From NCBI GenBank assembly GCA_023473255.1, contig JAMCYW010000028.1, forward strand, positions 1 through 41,674: a stretch of 41,674 nt of DNA, read 5' to 3'. The notes below the pieces were generated by a model. That model made no database searches. It was not told the DNA's origin and saw only the letters and a program-made list of their open reading frames with translations. The stretch comes from Candidatus Martarchaeota archaeon (lineage in GTDB: Archaea > Micrarchaeota > Micrarchaeia > Micrarchaeales > Micrarchaeaceae). Made by a program: the position numbers and the translations under genes. This document shows positions 1 to 8,796 of this stretch, piece by piece; positions within the stretch are counted from its first letter, which is position 1; the number at the start of each line of letters is the position of its first letter.

Positions 1-73
1 GAGAAGAACCAACGTTGCGTTCAAAAGGAAACTTGCACCTTGAAATGAGGCCAAAACACGTATGGATGTGCGA

Positions 74-1201
74 TCATATATTGGAGAAAAATTCTTCAGA
101 CTCCTTTTTGAATTCGGCTTCATTGGCCAAATGCCCATCGAATCTGAATGAACCCTCAAGATAATGGCCTCCTGCAGTCTCATAAAACTCCTTTAAGAGG
201 CTCTTTTCCTTGGAAGCTATCATTATGGATGGCCCAGTATCTGCGTTAAGGTAAATGCCCTCATTTTTGTCCTGGAAATCAAGGATCTTTCTTATTAGCG
301 AAATGCTTTCCGGAGTCTGGACGATGAGGCCTCCGGATAAAAGCACTGAATGAAGATTAAGCGAATCCTTCTGCCCCCTCTTAAGGAGATATTCATCATC
401 AAAGCTGTTTTCTACTGCTGCATTCAGCGCAGCATATTTATCGGCTATCCAGCTCCCATAAAAGACTGACCTAACCGCAGTTTCGTGCGCCTTGTCGGTT
501 GCGATGTTCTGGCTGTTCGGGAATATCCCATAATAAAACTTCATCGGGTTATCCCTTAATTTTACTGCAAAGCTTTGATCAGGATCAATCCCTGGATAAG
601 ACAACCATATTGAAAGCCCATTAATGCATGCCCTTGTGCCAGATCCAGATACGAGTTTGGCAAACCTCGAAGCGATGGATTCTTTATCTGCAGAATTGGG
701 AAACACGTTTTCAATAAGCGATGAGGAGGCTGCTGCCGCGACTGCCGAAGATTCGCTCATCCCCTTGGCATTTTCATAACGCCTAAAACGCCTGATATTG
801 AACTGAAAACTGCCATGCAGGCCAAACCTTTTTTTAAAGTAGCCCAATGCCCTGTCGGCCTTCGCCTTATACGTGCTTGAAGTTTCTCCATCAAGCCTTA
901 CCAAGTCCCTGCCCTCTTCTTTTAGATATCTGCATGACGCAATGCAATAGGAAAAATCGGTGTTGAAGGAGATCGAAGGATTGAAAGCAATTTTTTCATT
1001 TTTATCATAAAATCCCAAAAATTTTTCAAAGGCTTTAATCGGATAAGATGTCGATGTTGTTGTTTTCATGTCTTCGGTTTCAGGCAAGTCATAAACGATC
1101 TCTTTATAGGCTCCAATTTCCATAAGGGAATTTTTTATCTTCTCGCCTTTCTCCTTCAGTTCACTATAATTCAAATCAAATCTCTCCATAATCTTATGCA
1201 C
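74..1201 (-). CDS. GHMP-family diphosphomevalonate/phosphomevalonate decarboxylase-like enzyme
   Basis: ORF with PSISFNTD, ESSAVAAAASSSL, SGSGTRACINGLSIW and NADTGPS motifs, which align with MVD-family KYWGKRD/NSSISLTLD, ASSASGFAALA, GSGSACRS and FDAGPN. GTG start at 1201 or ATG at 1189. Confidence 0.8.
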   Translation of the reverse strand: MHKIMERFDLNYSELKEKGEKIKNSLMEIGAYKEIVYDLPETEDMKTTTSTSYPIKAFEKFLGFYDKNEKIAFNPSISFNTDFSYCIASCRYLKEEGRDLVRLDGETSSTYKAKADRALGYFKKRFGLHGSFQFNIRRFRRYENAKGMSESSAVAAAASSSLIENVFPNSADKESIASRFAKLVSGSGTRACINGLSIWLSYPGIDPDQSFAVKLRDNPMKFYYGIFPNSQNIATDKAHETAVRSVFYGSWIADKYAALNAAVENSFDDEYLLKRGQKDSLNLHSVLLSGGLIVQTPESISLIRKILDFQDKNEGIYLNADTGPSIMIASKEKSLLKEFYETAGGHYLEGSFRFDGHLANEAEFKKESEEFFSNI

Positions 1202-1240
1202 CTTCGGAAGCCGAACCTGCGCATGTTGGAAAATTTCAAA

Positions 1241-1315
1241 TGCTCCCTTCGGGATTTGAACCCGAGTTTCGGCCGTGAGAGGGCCGCATCCTTGACCGGA
1301 CTAGATGAAGGGAGC
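1241..1315 (-). tRNA. tRNA-Glu (anticodon CTC)
   Basis: Minus strand GCTCCCTTCATCTAGTCCGGTCAAGGATGCGGCCCTCTCACGGCCGAAACTCGGGTTCAAATCCCGAAGGGAGCA folds as a cloverleaf. Anticodon stem CGGCC/GGCCG with loop CTCTCAC; T-loop TTCAAAT. Confidence 0.93.
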
Positions 1316-1341
1316 GCATTATAATTATATGCTTTTTATCT

Positions 1342-2196
1342 TTATCGTCGCATTATCTTGTGGCTTGGGATCTCATACGGCATGAGCCTGTCCTCTATGA
1401 AGCCCGTAATCCCGAATCCAGATTCGCTATCGAGTTTTATCATGCTTTCGAAAAACTCGCTCTTTTCTTTTTCAGTATTAATAGGTTCAAATGAATAGTT
1501 ATTTATTGCTTTTATCGCTTCGTCAAGGCGCCCAAGCGCATCTGAAAGCCTGCCAAACGACTCTTCAGGCATGGCTCTTATGGCCATCGACTTCTTGAAG
1601 AACTCTATCTGCATTGCGGCTTTTCCGGAAGAATGGCAGAATTTAAGGGGCTTGGAATACAATTCCGAAAGCATTGCCGATATTGCATCGCTCTTCTTGA
1701 TGGCCCTGTTTGCCATCAAGGCCGGGGCAGAGAGCATATTTATTTCAGAATGCCTGCCTGAAATGGAAGCGTCTTCTTTGAGCGTATCTATGTAAGTGTC
1801 CCTGCTCTTCTTGCTTATATTGTAGAAAAAATTGACATATGATGTAACTCCGAGCTTTAGTTCATTGTAGAGTGTGTCCGGGCTTACCTCAATGTCTCTG
1901 TAAAGCTCGTTGGCCGTCTCCTTAAGCGTCTGCATATGCTTTGTTATCCTCTTCATAGCCGGGTATACGTCGTCGTTGTTGTAGAATTTCTCCACGTTGG
2001 CGTTTATCAAGAACGACATGGCAAGAAGGAGCGATTTTATCGGTATTATATTTATCCTGCAGCGCAGCTTGCGGCTCCTGTTTTCAGAACTCTTCGATGC
2101 CCTTGCATGTTTTGATGAAGTCTTCTGCACATTATCACTTGCTGGTCGCCGGAATCTTTCTAATATATGGCAGCAAAGCTTTAAGCCTGTTGCCAT
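1342..2196 (-). CDS. hypothetical protein, helical, with basic N-terminal stretch
   Basis: 284-aa ORF between the tRNA and the next ORF. No recognised family. Confidence 0.6.
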   Translation of the reverse strand: MATGLKLCCHILERFRRPASDNVQKTSSKHARASKSSENRSRKLRCRINIIPIKSLLLAMSFLINANVEKFYNNDDVYPAMKRITKHMQTLKETANELYRDIEVSPDTLYNELKLGVTSYVNFFYNISKKSRDTYIDTLKEDASISGRHSEINMLSAPALMANRAIKKSDAISAMLSELYSKPLKFCHSSGKAAMQIEFFKKSMAIRAMPEESFGRLSDALGRLDEAIKAINNYSFEPINTEKEKSEFFESMIKLDSESGFGITGFIEDRLMPYEIPSHKIMRR

Positions 2197-2201
2197 AAAT
2201 G

Positions 2202-2387
2202 CTATCTCATGTTCGATGCCCTGTTCTCAATAGCCTCCCTTGCCGAATGCCTGCCTATTGCCTTCGCCTTCATTGTGCCTATGCCTTCGAAATTGTTCTT
2301 GCGCGCTATTTTAGCAACATGATTAAGCTTGTTTGCGTGCGCGTTGTAGGCCTTTGCGCTTGTGCGAAAGGCGCACAAGGTTTCCAT
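2202..2387 (-). CDS. small basic hypothetical protein
   Basis: 61-aa ORF starting directly after an in-frame stop. Same strand as, and ends 5 bp upstream of, the 1342..2196 ORF start. Confidence 0.4.
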   Translation of the reverse strand: METLCAFRTSAKAYNAHANKLNHVAKIARKNNFEGIGTMKAKAIGRHSAREAIENRASNMR

Positions 2388-2456
2388 CTAAGCATATGCG
2401 CGCCACTGCCGATGTTTTTCCAGTGCCTATTCAAGCTATTATATGGGCCAAATAGG

Positions 2457-3545
2457 TTACCCTGTCGAAGCGGTTGCGCCTGCATGCCCCAGCGTGTAGT
2501 TTATTACGCTGTCGAGTGTCTGAGGTATCGCCTGATATTTGCAGTCTACTATGAATGCGGGGGTCTCTGTTATGTTATAGAAAACAGCAAGCTGCGCCTG
2601 ATGCTCCATAACAATAGGTACGCTTTCCATGCATGTATTGAATTCAGGCACATTGAGGCCTGAGCCGTTTACGATTGATGAAAGTATGTTCTCCGAAAGC
2701 GGATTCCCGTTGAACACCGTGCTTAGGTTGCTCATGAAATCGCCGAATTTCTGTTGCGTTGAAGCACATGCGAGGTACATGCCAAGCAATTGCGTTACGT
2801 TGATTCCATATTTAGAATATTTCTCTACTGAGTTGCCCTCGAATATGAACTTGTAGGTCATGTTTATTGTTGAATTGTATCTCTTGCTGGCGTTTATCGC
2901 ATCGCGTATGGCCGAGAACGCACCTGGCGCATAAGGATCTGTTATCATATATACCGGATATGGGGGGCTTGTCGTGCACAGCACCTTGCCGCTTAGGCTT
3001 ATAGCCCCAACGCCTATCGCTTTGTTCTGCGTATGCGACGTAGGGCTTAAAGTCTGCATGAAAGGATGCGCAAGGCTCAGGTTCTGCCCGTACAACGTCA
3101 TTGAAAACATAAGCCTCTGGCCGGTGAACGGGTCCTTGTAAGGCATCGTTATGAGCCATTCGTTTTGGTTGCCCATGAACGATACGTTAGATTCGTTTGG
3201 CAGCACATAGTATGGCAGCAAGGCAAGCGAGCTGTTTATTGTAGAATAGCTTGCGATTATCCGCTCTGCCGCGCCAAGCGCCTGTGTGCTGTTGTATTTG
3301 GGCGTTATGCAGGTGCCGTTTAGGCTCGCCCCGTAGCTGCACTGCACTGTAGTCTTGAAGGTTGAAAGTTCGAATGCAAGCGCAACAAGTATTACTATCA
3401 ATACGATAAGGGATATATGCAGGTAATCAAGCCCTCCGAGCCTTGAAGCGCGCTTGACTATGAATACGGGCTCCTTTGCACTTCCTTTAGCGTAGCCGCG
3501 CTGCTTTGCATTCGTTGGTTTTTTTCTCTCCATGAAACCATCCAT
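2457..3545 (-). CDS. membrane-anchored DsbA/thioredoxin-fold protein lacking CXXC
   Basis: N-terminal TM segment (LHISLIVLIVILVALAFEL). VYMITDPYAPGAFSAIRDAI occupies the place of the DsbA DPYCPYC region, and ITETPAFIVDCKYQ resembles the cis-Pro loop. The ATG at 3545 (MDGFMERKK) is preferred because the longer ORF runs into the tRNA. Confidence 0.7.
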   Translation of the reverse strand: MDGFMERKKPTNAKQRGYAKGSAKEPVFIVKRASRLGGLDYLHISLIVLIVILVALAFELSTFKTTVQCSYGASLNGTCITPKYNSTQALGAAERIIASYSTINSSLALLPYYVLPNESNVSFMGNQNEWLITMPYKDPFTGQRLMFSMTLYGQNLSLAHPFMQTLSPTSHTQNKAIGVGAISLSGKVLCTTSPPYPVYMITDPYAPGAFSAIRDAINASKRYNSTINMTYKFIFEGNSVEKYSKYGINVTQLLGMYLACASTQQKFGDFMSNLSTVFNGNPLSENILSSIVNGSGLNVPEFNTCMESVPIVMEHQAQLAVFYNITETPAFIVDCKYQAIPQTLDSVINYTLGHAGATASTG

Positions 3546-3558
3546 AAATATTGGCAGA

Positions 3559-3669
3559 CGGGCCCGGCGGGATTGCCATACGGGCATGAAATTAATCAAG
3601 AACCGCACTTTGAACCCGCGACCGTCACCTTAGGAGGATGTCGCTCTGTCCAAGCTGAGCTACGGGCCC
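3559..3669 (-). tRNA. tRNA-Arg (anticodon CCT) with a 36-nt intron in the T-loop (3573..3608)
   Basis: Exons 3609..3669 and 3559..3572 join to GGGCCCGTAGCTCAGCTTGGACAGAGCGACATCCTCCTAAGGTGACGGTCGCGGGTTCAAAT CCCGCCGGGCCCG. Acceptor GGGCCCG/CGGGCCC, T-stem GCGGG/CCCGC. A BHB-like fold is present at the junctions. Confidence 0.88.
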
Positions 3670-3843
3670 ATCACTCGTTATTGAATCCTAATCCTTTTAA
3701 GCTTTGCCTAAATGCACTTTGATTGCCGGTTAAACCCCACGTCAATGCGAATCATGGGAGCAAGCATGGACTATGCGCGGCTCAACAGGAACATGCCTGT
3801 GGCATCCTCCCACTCATAAACTGCAATCTGCGCCGTTGTATAA

Positions 3844-3897
3844 TTTTGTGTCATATAAAACATAAAATATAAATATTTTGTGTCATATAAAACATAA
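3844..3897. repeat. two direct copies of TTTTGTGTCATATAAAACATAA (3844..3865 and 3876..3897) flanking a TATA-like element
   Basis: Exact 22-bp repeat with 32-bp spacing, just upstream of and abutting the ATG at 3899. Confidence 0.9.
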
Positions 3898-3898
3898 T

Positions 3899-5236
3899 AT
3901 GGAAAACGATGAGCTTTTATCTGTGCTGTCGTCATGGAATTTTTGGGGCGACAAGAAGATAGATACGGGTTTGGAAAGACCGTTTTATGTCGATAAAATT
4001 TTGAACTTATTAAACGAGAATAATATCATCGCCGAAACAGGCGTTAGGCGATGCGGCAAGTCGTTTATTGCAAAGCAGGTCGTAAAACGGTTGATCAACG
4101 AAACCGATGGAAAGAACGTGCTTATAATAAATCTAGAAGATGAGAGGTTCATAAGCAGGAATTACGAGCTGTTGCTGCAGGCTTATGAATCTTATAAGAG
4201 TATATTGAAGCCAGGTAAAAAACCTCTCATTGTCATAGACGAAGCACAGGAGGTTGAAGGATGGGAAAAATTCGTCAGGGGCCTTACCGAACGAAACGAG
4301 GCAAAATTCATAATCACAGGATCGTCTTCAAAATTACTAAGCTCGGAATACTCTACCTTGCTGTCCGGAAGGCAGATAACGATATACATCGCACCGTTAA
4401 GTTTTCCCGAATTTCTGGCATTCAAGGGAATGAAAACAGATCAACTAAACATAGTAACAAATGCCGAGAAGATAAAACAGCATTTTGATGAATATCTGCA
4501 TTTCGGAGGATTCCCCGTTGTTGCATTAAACAGCGAAAAGAACGAACTTCTGCTGAGCTATTTTGATACTATAATGGTAAAGGATGTCATTTCTAGGTAC
4601 AGATTGAGAAATGAGGCTAAACTTAGATCGTTGGCAAAGTTCTACCTTACTAACATATCATCCGAGATCACATACAATAGCGTGTCGAGATTCCTGAACA
4701 TTCCGGTGAAAACGGCACAGCGCTTCTCCGAATATATCGCCAGCTCAAGTATCATCTTCTTTGTAGATAGGCTATCCTTCTCTCCCAAAGAAAAAGAGAA
4801 CAGCCCGAGAAAAGTCTATTCCATAGACAACGGCATCGCTAGTGCCATAGGTACGAATTTCATGGAGATAAAAGGGAGGATGCTTGAAAACATCGTGGCG
4901 CAGCACATATATGTGCACTGTAAAAAAGACAGAAATTCAAGCATGTATTATTGGCGCGAAAATGGGCAAAGATCCGAAGGAAAGGCTGTGGATTTTGTCT
5001 TTAAGCGCGGCAATGCCCTATGTCCTATACAAGTAAGTTATTCGGTAAGGGACCCTAAGGCGAAAAAGCGTGAGATAAGCGCGCTGATAAGATGCGCAAA
5101 GGAATTAAATGTCAAAAAGGGTATCATAATAACGTATGAGTATTCAGGCAGTGAAAAAATAGAAGACATAAACATAGAATACAAAAAGGCGTATAACTGG
5201 CTCATGGACGATCCGTGCACAATGGTTGTAGGGTAA
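3899..5236 (+). CDS. AAA-family ATPase with DUF4143-like C-terminus
   Basis: ETGVRRCGKSF (P-loop), LIVIDEAQEVEGWE, FIITGSSSKLLS and LSGRQITIYIAPLSFPEFLAF, typical of this family. ATG at 3899 preferred over the TTG of the ORF track. Confidence 0.9.
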   Translation: MENDELLSVLSSWNFWGDKKIDTGLERPFYVDKILNLLNENNIIAETGVRRCGKSFIAKQVVKRLINETDGKNVLIINLEDERFISRNYELLLQAYESYKSILKPGKKPLIVIDEAQEVEGWEKFVRGLTERNEAKFIITGSSSKLLSSEYSTLLSGRQITIYIAPLSFPEFLAFKGMKTDQLNIVTNAEKIKQHFDEYLHFGGFPVVALNSEKNELLLSYFDTIMVKDVISRYRLRNEAKLRSLAKFYLTNISSEITYNSVSRFLNIPVKTAQRFSEYIASSSIIFFVDRLSFSPKEKENSPRKVYSIDNGIASAIGTNFMEIKGRMLENIVAQHIYVHCKKDRNSSMYYWRENGQRSEGKAVDFVFKRGNALCPIQVSYSVRDPKAKKREISALIRCAKELNVKKGIIITYEYSGSEKIEDINIEYKKAYNWLMDDPCTMVVG

Positions 5237-5296
5237 TGCGGAAACGGCATCGCCTAATCCAGACAAGGAAGCTCGCACGATTTATCGGCGGGCAGT

Positions 5297-7189
5297 TTAC
5301 ATCCTTTCTACCGCGTTTATGCCTACGATGGCAAGCATCTCCCCAATTACCTTTTTGAATGCAAGCACAAGCGCAAGCCTTGCGAGCATCCTTTCCTTAG
5401 AATCTGCCTTGAGCACGGGATCGTGCTCGTAGAACTTGCTGAACGCAAGCGCGGCACCGCTTATATAGTCTATTATGACATTGGTCTTGTATTCTGAAGC
5501 GGCCTTTTCGACGATATCCTTTGCAATCGAGAACTGCTTTATCAGCGCGAATTCGTGGTCGCTGCAGAGCACGCTTGCATCCGCGCCTACGATGTCCTCA
5601 GTTCTTATCCCTGAATTTTCTATTATCCTTGAAGCCCTGGCGTACATATACTGACAGTACGGCCCGGAGTTGCCCTCAAAGTTAAGTGCGTTCTCCCACG
5701 AGAATGTAAGCTTCTTTTCTTGCGACAGCTTCAGGAACTCGAATCTTATCGCAGATACGGATATGTCCCGCGCTATCCTGTCCTTTGCGTCATCTGGAAG
5801 ATTGAACCTCGTGCCTATGAGCGAGACCGCCCTCTCATGCGTCTCCTTCAGAAGGTCGTCTGCGGTGTATCCTACCCAGGTGCCCTTCCTTCCGGCGAGT
5901 TTGGCGTTCTCCAATTCTACGACTCCATATGCGATGTGCTTGAATCCAGATGCCTTGCCTGCTTCTCCTATCGCTTCCAATACCATCTTTATGAGGTTCT
6001 GCTCGTAGCTCTGCCTCGCGTCTATGGTGTTTATCGATATGGAGCCATTCCCGAAATTCATGATGCTGCCTTCCCTGGAAGTCGAATAGAGCTCCTTTCC
6101 GTTGGGCTGGTCCATAAACTTTGAATACTTGAATGTATTATCGAGCAGGCCGAACTTCCACATGTGGAATGCAATGTCCTTCGCCAGGTAATTCGGCGCG
6201 CCGTTGCTTCTTACCAATACCTTTACGCTTTCCTTCAATCCCTTGAATTCTTCGGGAAGGTCTTTTATGTCGTTGAAGTCTATCACAAGGCAGTTTGCAT
6301 ATTTGCCTTCAGTAAGCTCCTTGGCAATGCCCTTTCTCTTCAATATCTGCAGCGACTTTTCCAGAAGATTCTCCCTTACTATATCGCTCTCCCAAACAAG
6401 GACATCGTGGAATATGTTGAACGCAAAGGCAGTCTTGTATTCGGCGTTGACATAGCTCTCAGAAGATTCCCTTGATATCTTAGACTCGTAAGTGCCGTCA
6501 ATCTCCATGTTCTTGAGCGTCTCGTCAATCTCGGCTTTTATGTCGTTATTTTCCATGAAGGCATTAACCTTGACGTATACATCCCCTAAGGCATGGTCGT
6601 ACTTCTTCGAGGTGTCCAATGCAATGCCCAATCTCTCCAAATGCATAAGCCCCCATATGGCCTGCGCGGCCTGAAACCCAAGATCGTCTATGTAGTCCTG
6701 GCGCTCTACGGCATATCCGCACGCCTCGAATATCCTCGATAATGTATCGCCGAGCAGCGCGCTTCTAACCTGGCCTACGTGCCACGGGTGCACGGGATTG
6801 ACGCTTGGGGATTCTATAATCGCCTTTTTGCCGTCTCCCTTGCCTGACGAGCAGTACGCTCCATTTTTCAGCACCGCCTTCAGAACCGACGCAGAAAAGC
6901 TTTTCCGGTCTATGTGAAAGTTTATGAATCCGTTCGATGTGCCTATTGCAGATATTCCGCTTATGAGCGCCATATTTTCAGAGATGCCGGACGACACATC
7001 GGCGGGGCTCTTGCCTAATGCCTTTGCTATCTTAAGCGATATGGAAGACGCAATGTCCCCGCTGCCTTTCGAGAAATCCAATGACCTTGCAATATCGCTA
7101 TCCTCTGCGCCATACCCTGCCTTCTTTATTGCATCTGCAAGGGCTTTGGCTATGCCATCTCTCAGTGCCATGTAAGGTGAATCGTCCAT
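5297..7189 (-). CDS. argS: arginyl-tRNA synthetase
   Basis: SPSVNPVHPWHVGQVRSALLGDTLSR, DYIDDLGFQ, YGVVELENAKLAGRKG and a C-terminal DALR-type domain (NFEGNSGPYCQYMYARASRI). Confidence 0.95.
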   Translation of the reverse strand: MDDSPYMALRDGIAKALADAIKKAGYGAEDSDIARSLDFSKGSGDIASSISLKIAKALGKSPADVSSGISENMALISGISAIGTSNGFINFHIDRKSFSASVLKAVLKNGAYCSSGKGDGKKAIIESPSVNPVHPWHVGQVRSALLGDTLSRIFEACGYAVERQDYIDDLGFQAAQAIWGLMHLERLGIALDTSKKYDHALGDVYVKVNAFMENNDIKAEIDETLKNMEIDGTYESKISRESSESYVNAEYKTAFAFNIFHDVLVWESDIVRENLLEKSLQILKRKGIAKELTEGKYANCLVIDFNDIKDLPEEFKGLKESVKVLVRSNGAPNYLAKDIAFHMWKFGLLDNTFKYSKFMDQPNGKELYSTSREGSIMNFGNGSISINTIDARQSYEQNLIKMVLEAIGEAGKASGFKHIAYGVVELENAKLAGRKGTWVGYTADDLLKETHERAVSLIGTRFNLPDDAKDRIARDISVSAIRFEFLKLSQEKKLTFSWENALNFEGNSGPYCQYMYARASRIIENSGIRTEDIVGADASVLCSDHEFALIKQFSIAKDIVEKAASEYKTNVIIDYISGAALAFSKFYEHDPVLKADSKERMLARLALVLAFKKVIGEMLAIVGINAVERM

Positions 7190-7203
7190 AAAACCACTTT
7201 ATT

Positions 7204-8745
7204 CTACATTATGCTGTCAAAACCCTTAAGCTGCTCAGGTATCATGTCTATGACGTCCTGTGCGGTTATGTGCAGACCTTTCTTTTCGAAAAGCATATCG
7301 CCTATCTTCGAATGCATGTATACTGCCGCGACTGCGCTCTCAAAAGGCTTCATGCTCATGCCGGCATAGCTGGCTATCATGCCAGTTAATACGTCTCCAG
7401 TGCCCATGGTAGCCAGGGCAGGGGTCAAAGACTTGTTTATCTTAAGCGTTTTGCCATTGGTTATTATTGTCTCGTTGCCTTTTAATACGAGCGTGCAGCC
7501 GTATGTGTCCGCAAATTCAATGGCGCTGTGGAGCTTCCTGTCCATGCTTGCCTTTGCCAGGTCTATCCCTGTGAGCGTTTTGAATTCTCCTTCATGGGGA
7601 GTTATTATCGAATTCCTCCCTATATAACTCTTGTACAGCGCGATGCCTTTTATGGCTGATGCGTCGATGACCACTATATTGCCTTTATTTTTTTCCATAG
7701 ACAACAGCGAGGCCGCGCTTTTGTTAGAGATAGACTTCTGCAAGAGCCCTGGCCCAAACGCCAGCACGTTGTGCCTTAGCATGCCAATCGCCTTTATTGC
7801 ATCAGCATCAATAACATCGCCAGGAAGGCTTCTTACGATCATCGACGGGGACATTCTAGAGACGTCGCCAGCTATGCTGCCTGGCACAATGGTATGCACA
7901 TATCCCGAATTGGAACGCAGTGCGGCCATTGTAGCATTGGCTGCAAACGAAGACAATATTGGAGCGCCATGGTACTCCTTGCTGCCCCCTAATATTAGTA
8001 CATTTCCATTGGCATGCTTGTTGGAGCCAATAAACTTGGGCCTTGTGATTGACTTTACGTCGCCAGGCCCTGCGAAAAGCTCTAGAGTGGGAGGTATGCC
8101 TATGTCTATTATTGCAGTGCTGCCGCTGTAATGGCTGTTCAGCAGCCCGTTCTTGAGTTTGTGTATCGCAAGCACGCTGTCGGCTTTTACGCTTACCCTG
8201 TTTGCAATGCCCGTATCGGCATTCATGCCAGAAGGCATGTCTATCGAGATGATATATTTCTTAGACTCGTTCATGCTCTCTATTATATGGTATAAGGTGC
8301 TTGAGAGCCTGCCTCTAATGCCAATGCCGGCTATAGAATCGATTACGTCTTCAGATCTTTTAAGCATCTTTGGGAACTCGTCTATGTTGTCCATGTTGAT
8401 ATCGTGTATGTCAACTATGTCGCCGAGTATGCGGTAGTTGAAGCGCGTTGTCCTGTTTGTTATGTCATTATGGTTGCCTACGAGTGCGACTTCGACATCG
8501 GCATAATTGAGCATTCTCCTGGCGGCTGCAAGGCCTATGGCTCCTTTGCCTCCAGTGCCGACTACGAAGAGCATCCTGTCGCCCTTGTGCCTGTGCCTGA
8601 GCCCACTGGCTATCTCAAAGCCCGCGTTTTCAACCATCAGCTGTTCCCCGAAGCCCATGGCGTTGCCGTTCTCCAATATGGAATACGCATCCGTGGTGCT
8701 GAGAGTTTTTTTGGTATAAATTGTAAACTCTTTTAAGCTTTGCAT
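7204..8745 (-). CDS. nnr: bifunctional NAD(P)H-hydrate epimerase / ADP-dependent dehydratase
   Basis: N-terminal YjeF-type domain (ENAG, GTGGKGAIGLAAAR) plus C-terminal carbohydrate-kinase-like dehydratase domain (NVLILGGSKEYHGAP, ITPHEGEF, TMGTGDVLTGMI). Confidence 0.93.
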   Translation of the reverse strand: MQSLKEFTIYTKKTLSTTDAYSILENGNAMGFGEQLMVENAGFEIASGLRHRHKGDRMLFVVGTGGKGAIGLAAARRMLNYADVEVALVGNHNDITNRTTRFNYRILGDIVDIHDINMDNIDEFPKMLKRSEDVIDSIAGIGIRGRLSSTLYHIIESMNESKKYIISIDMPSGMNADTGIANRVSVKADSVLAIHKLKNGLLNSHYSGSTAIIDIGIPPTLELFAGPGDVKSITRPKFIGSNKHANGNVLILGGSKEYHGAPILSSFAANATMAALRSNSGYVHTIVPGSIAGDVSRMSPSMIVRSLPGDVIDADAIKAIGMLRHNVLAFGPGLLQKSISNKSAASLLSMEKNKGNIVVIDASAIKGIALYKSYIGRNSIITPHEGEFKTLTGIDLAKASMDRKLHSAIEFADTYGCTLVLKGNETIITNGKTLKINKSLTPALATMGTGDVLTGMIASYAGMSMKPFESAVAAVYMHSKIGDMLFEKKGLHITAQDVIDMIPEQLKGFDSIM

Positions 8746-8796
8746 GGTATATTCTATTAGCTAACTTAAAATATAAAACCTTTGCAGGGAGTAATA

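Noticed and set aside
1-73. Possible 3' end of a + strand gene (RRTNVAFKRKLAP*).
   Set aside because: Only about 13 codons inside the window; two other frames are equally open.
2199-2663. 154-aa + strand ORF in the track.
   Set aside because: Antisense to better-supported minus ORFs; Cys/Arg-rich noise composition typical of shadow ORFs.
3720-3840. Spacer between tRNA-Arg and the AAA ATPase looks like decayed coding sequence (e.g. MRIMGASMDYARLNRNMPVASSHS*), possibly a transposase C-terminus remnant.
   Set aside because: Too short, no frame gives a recognisable domain, and no terminal inverted repeats or intact partner are visible.
5670-6124. Plus-strand ORFs inside argS (112 aa and 134 aa).
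   Set aside because: Antisense shadows of a strongly supported argS.
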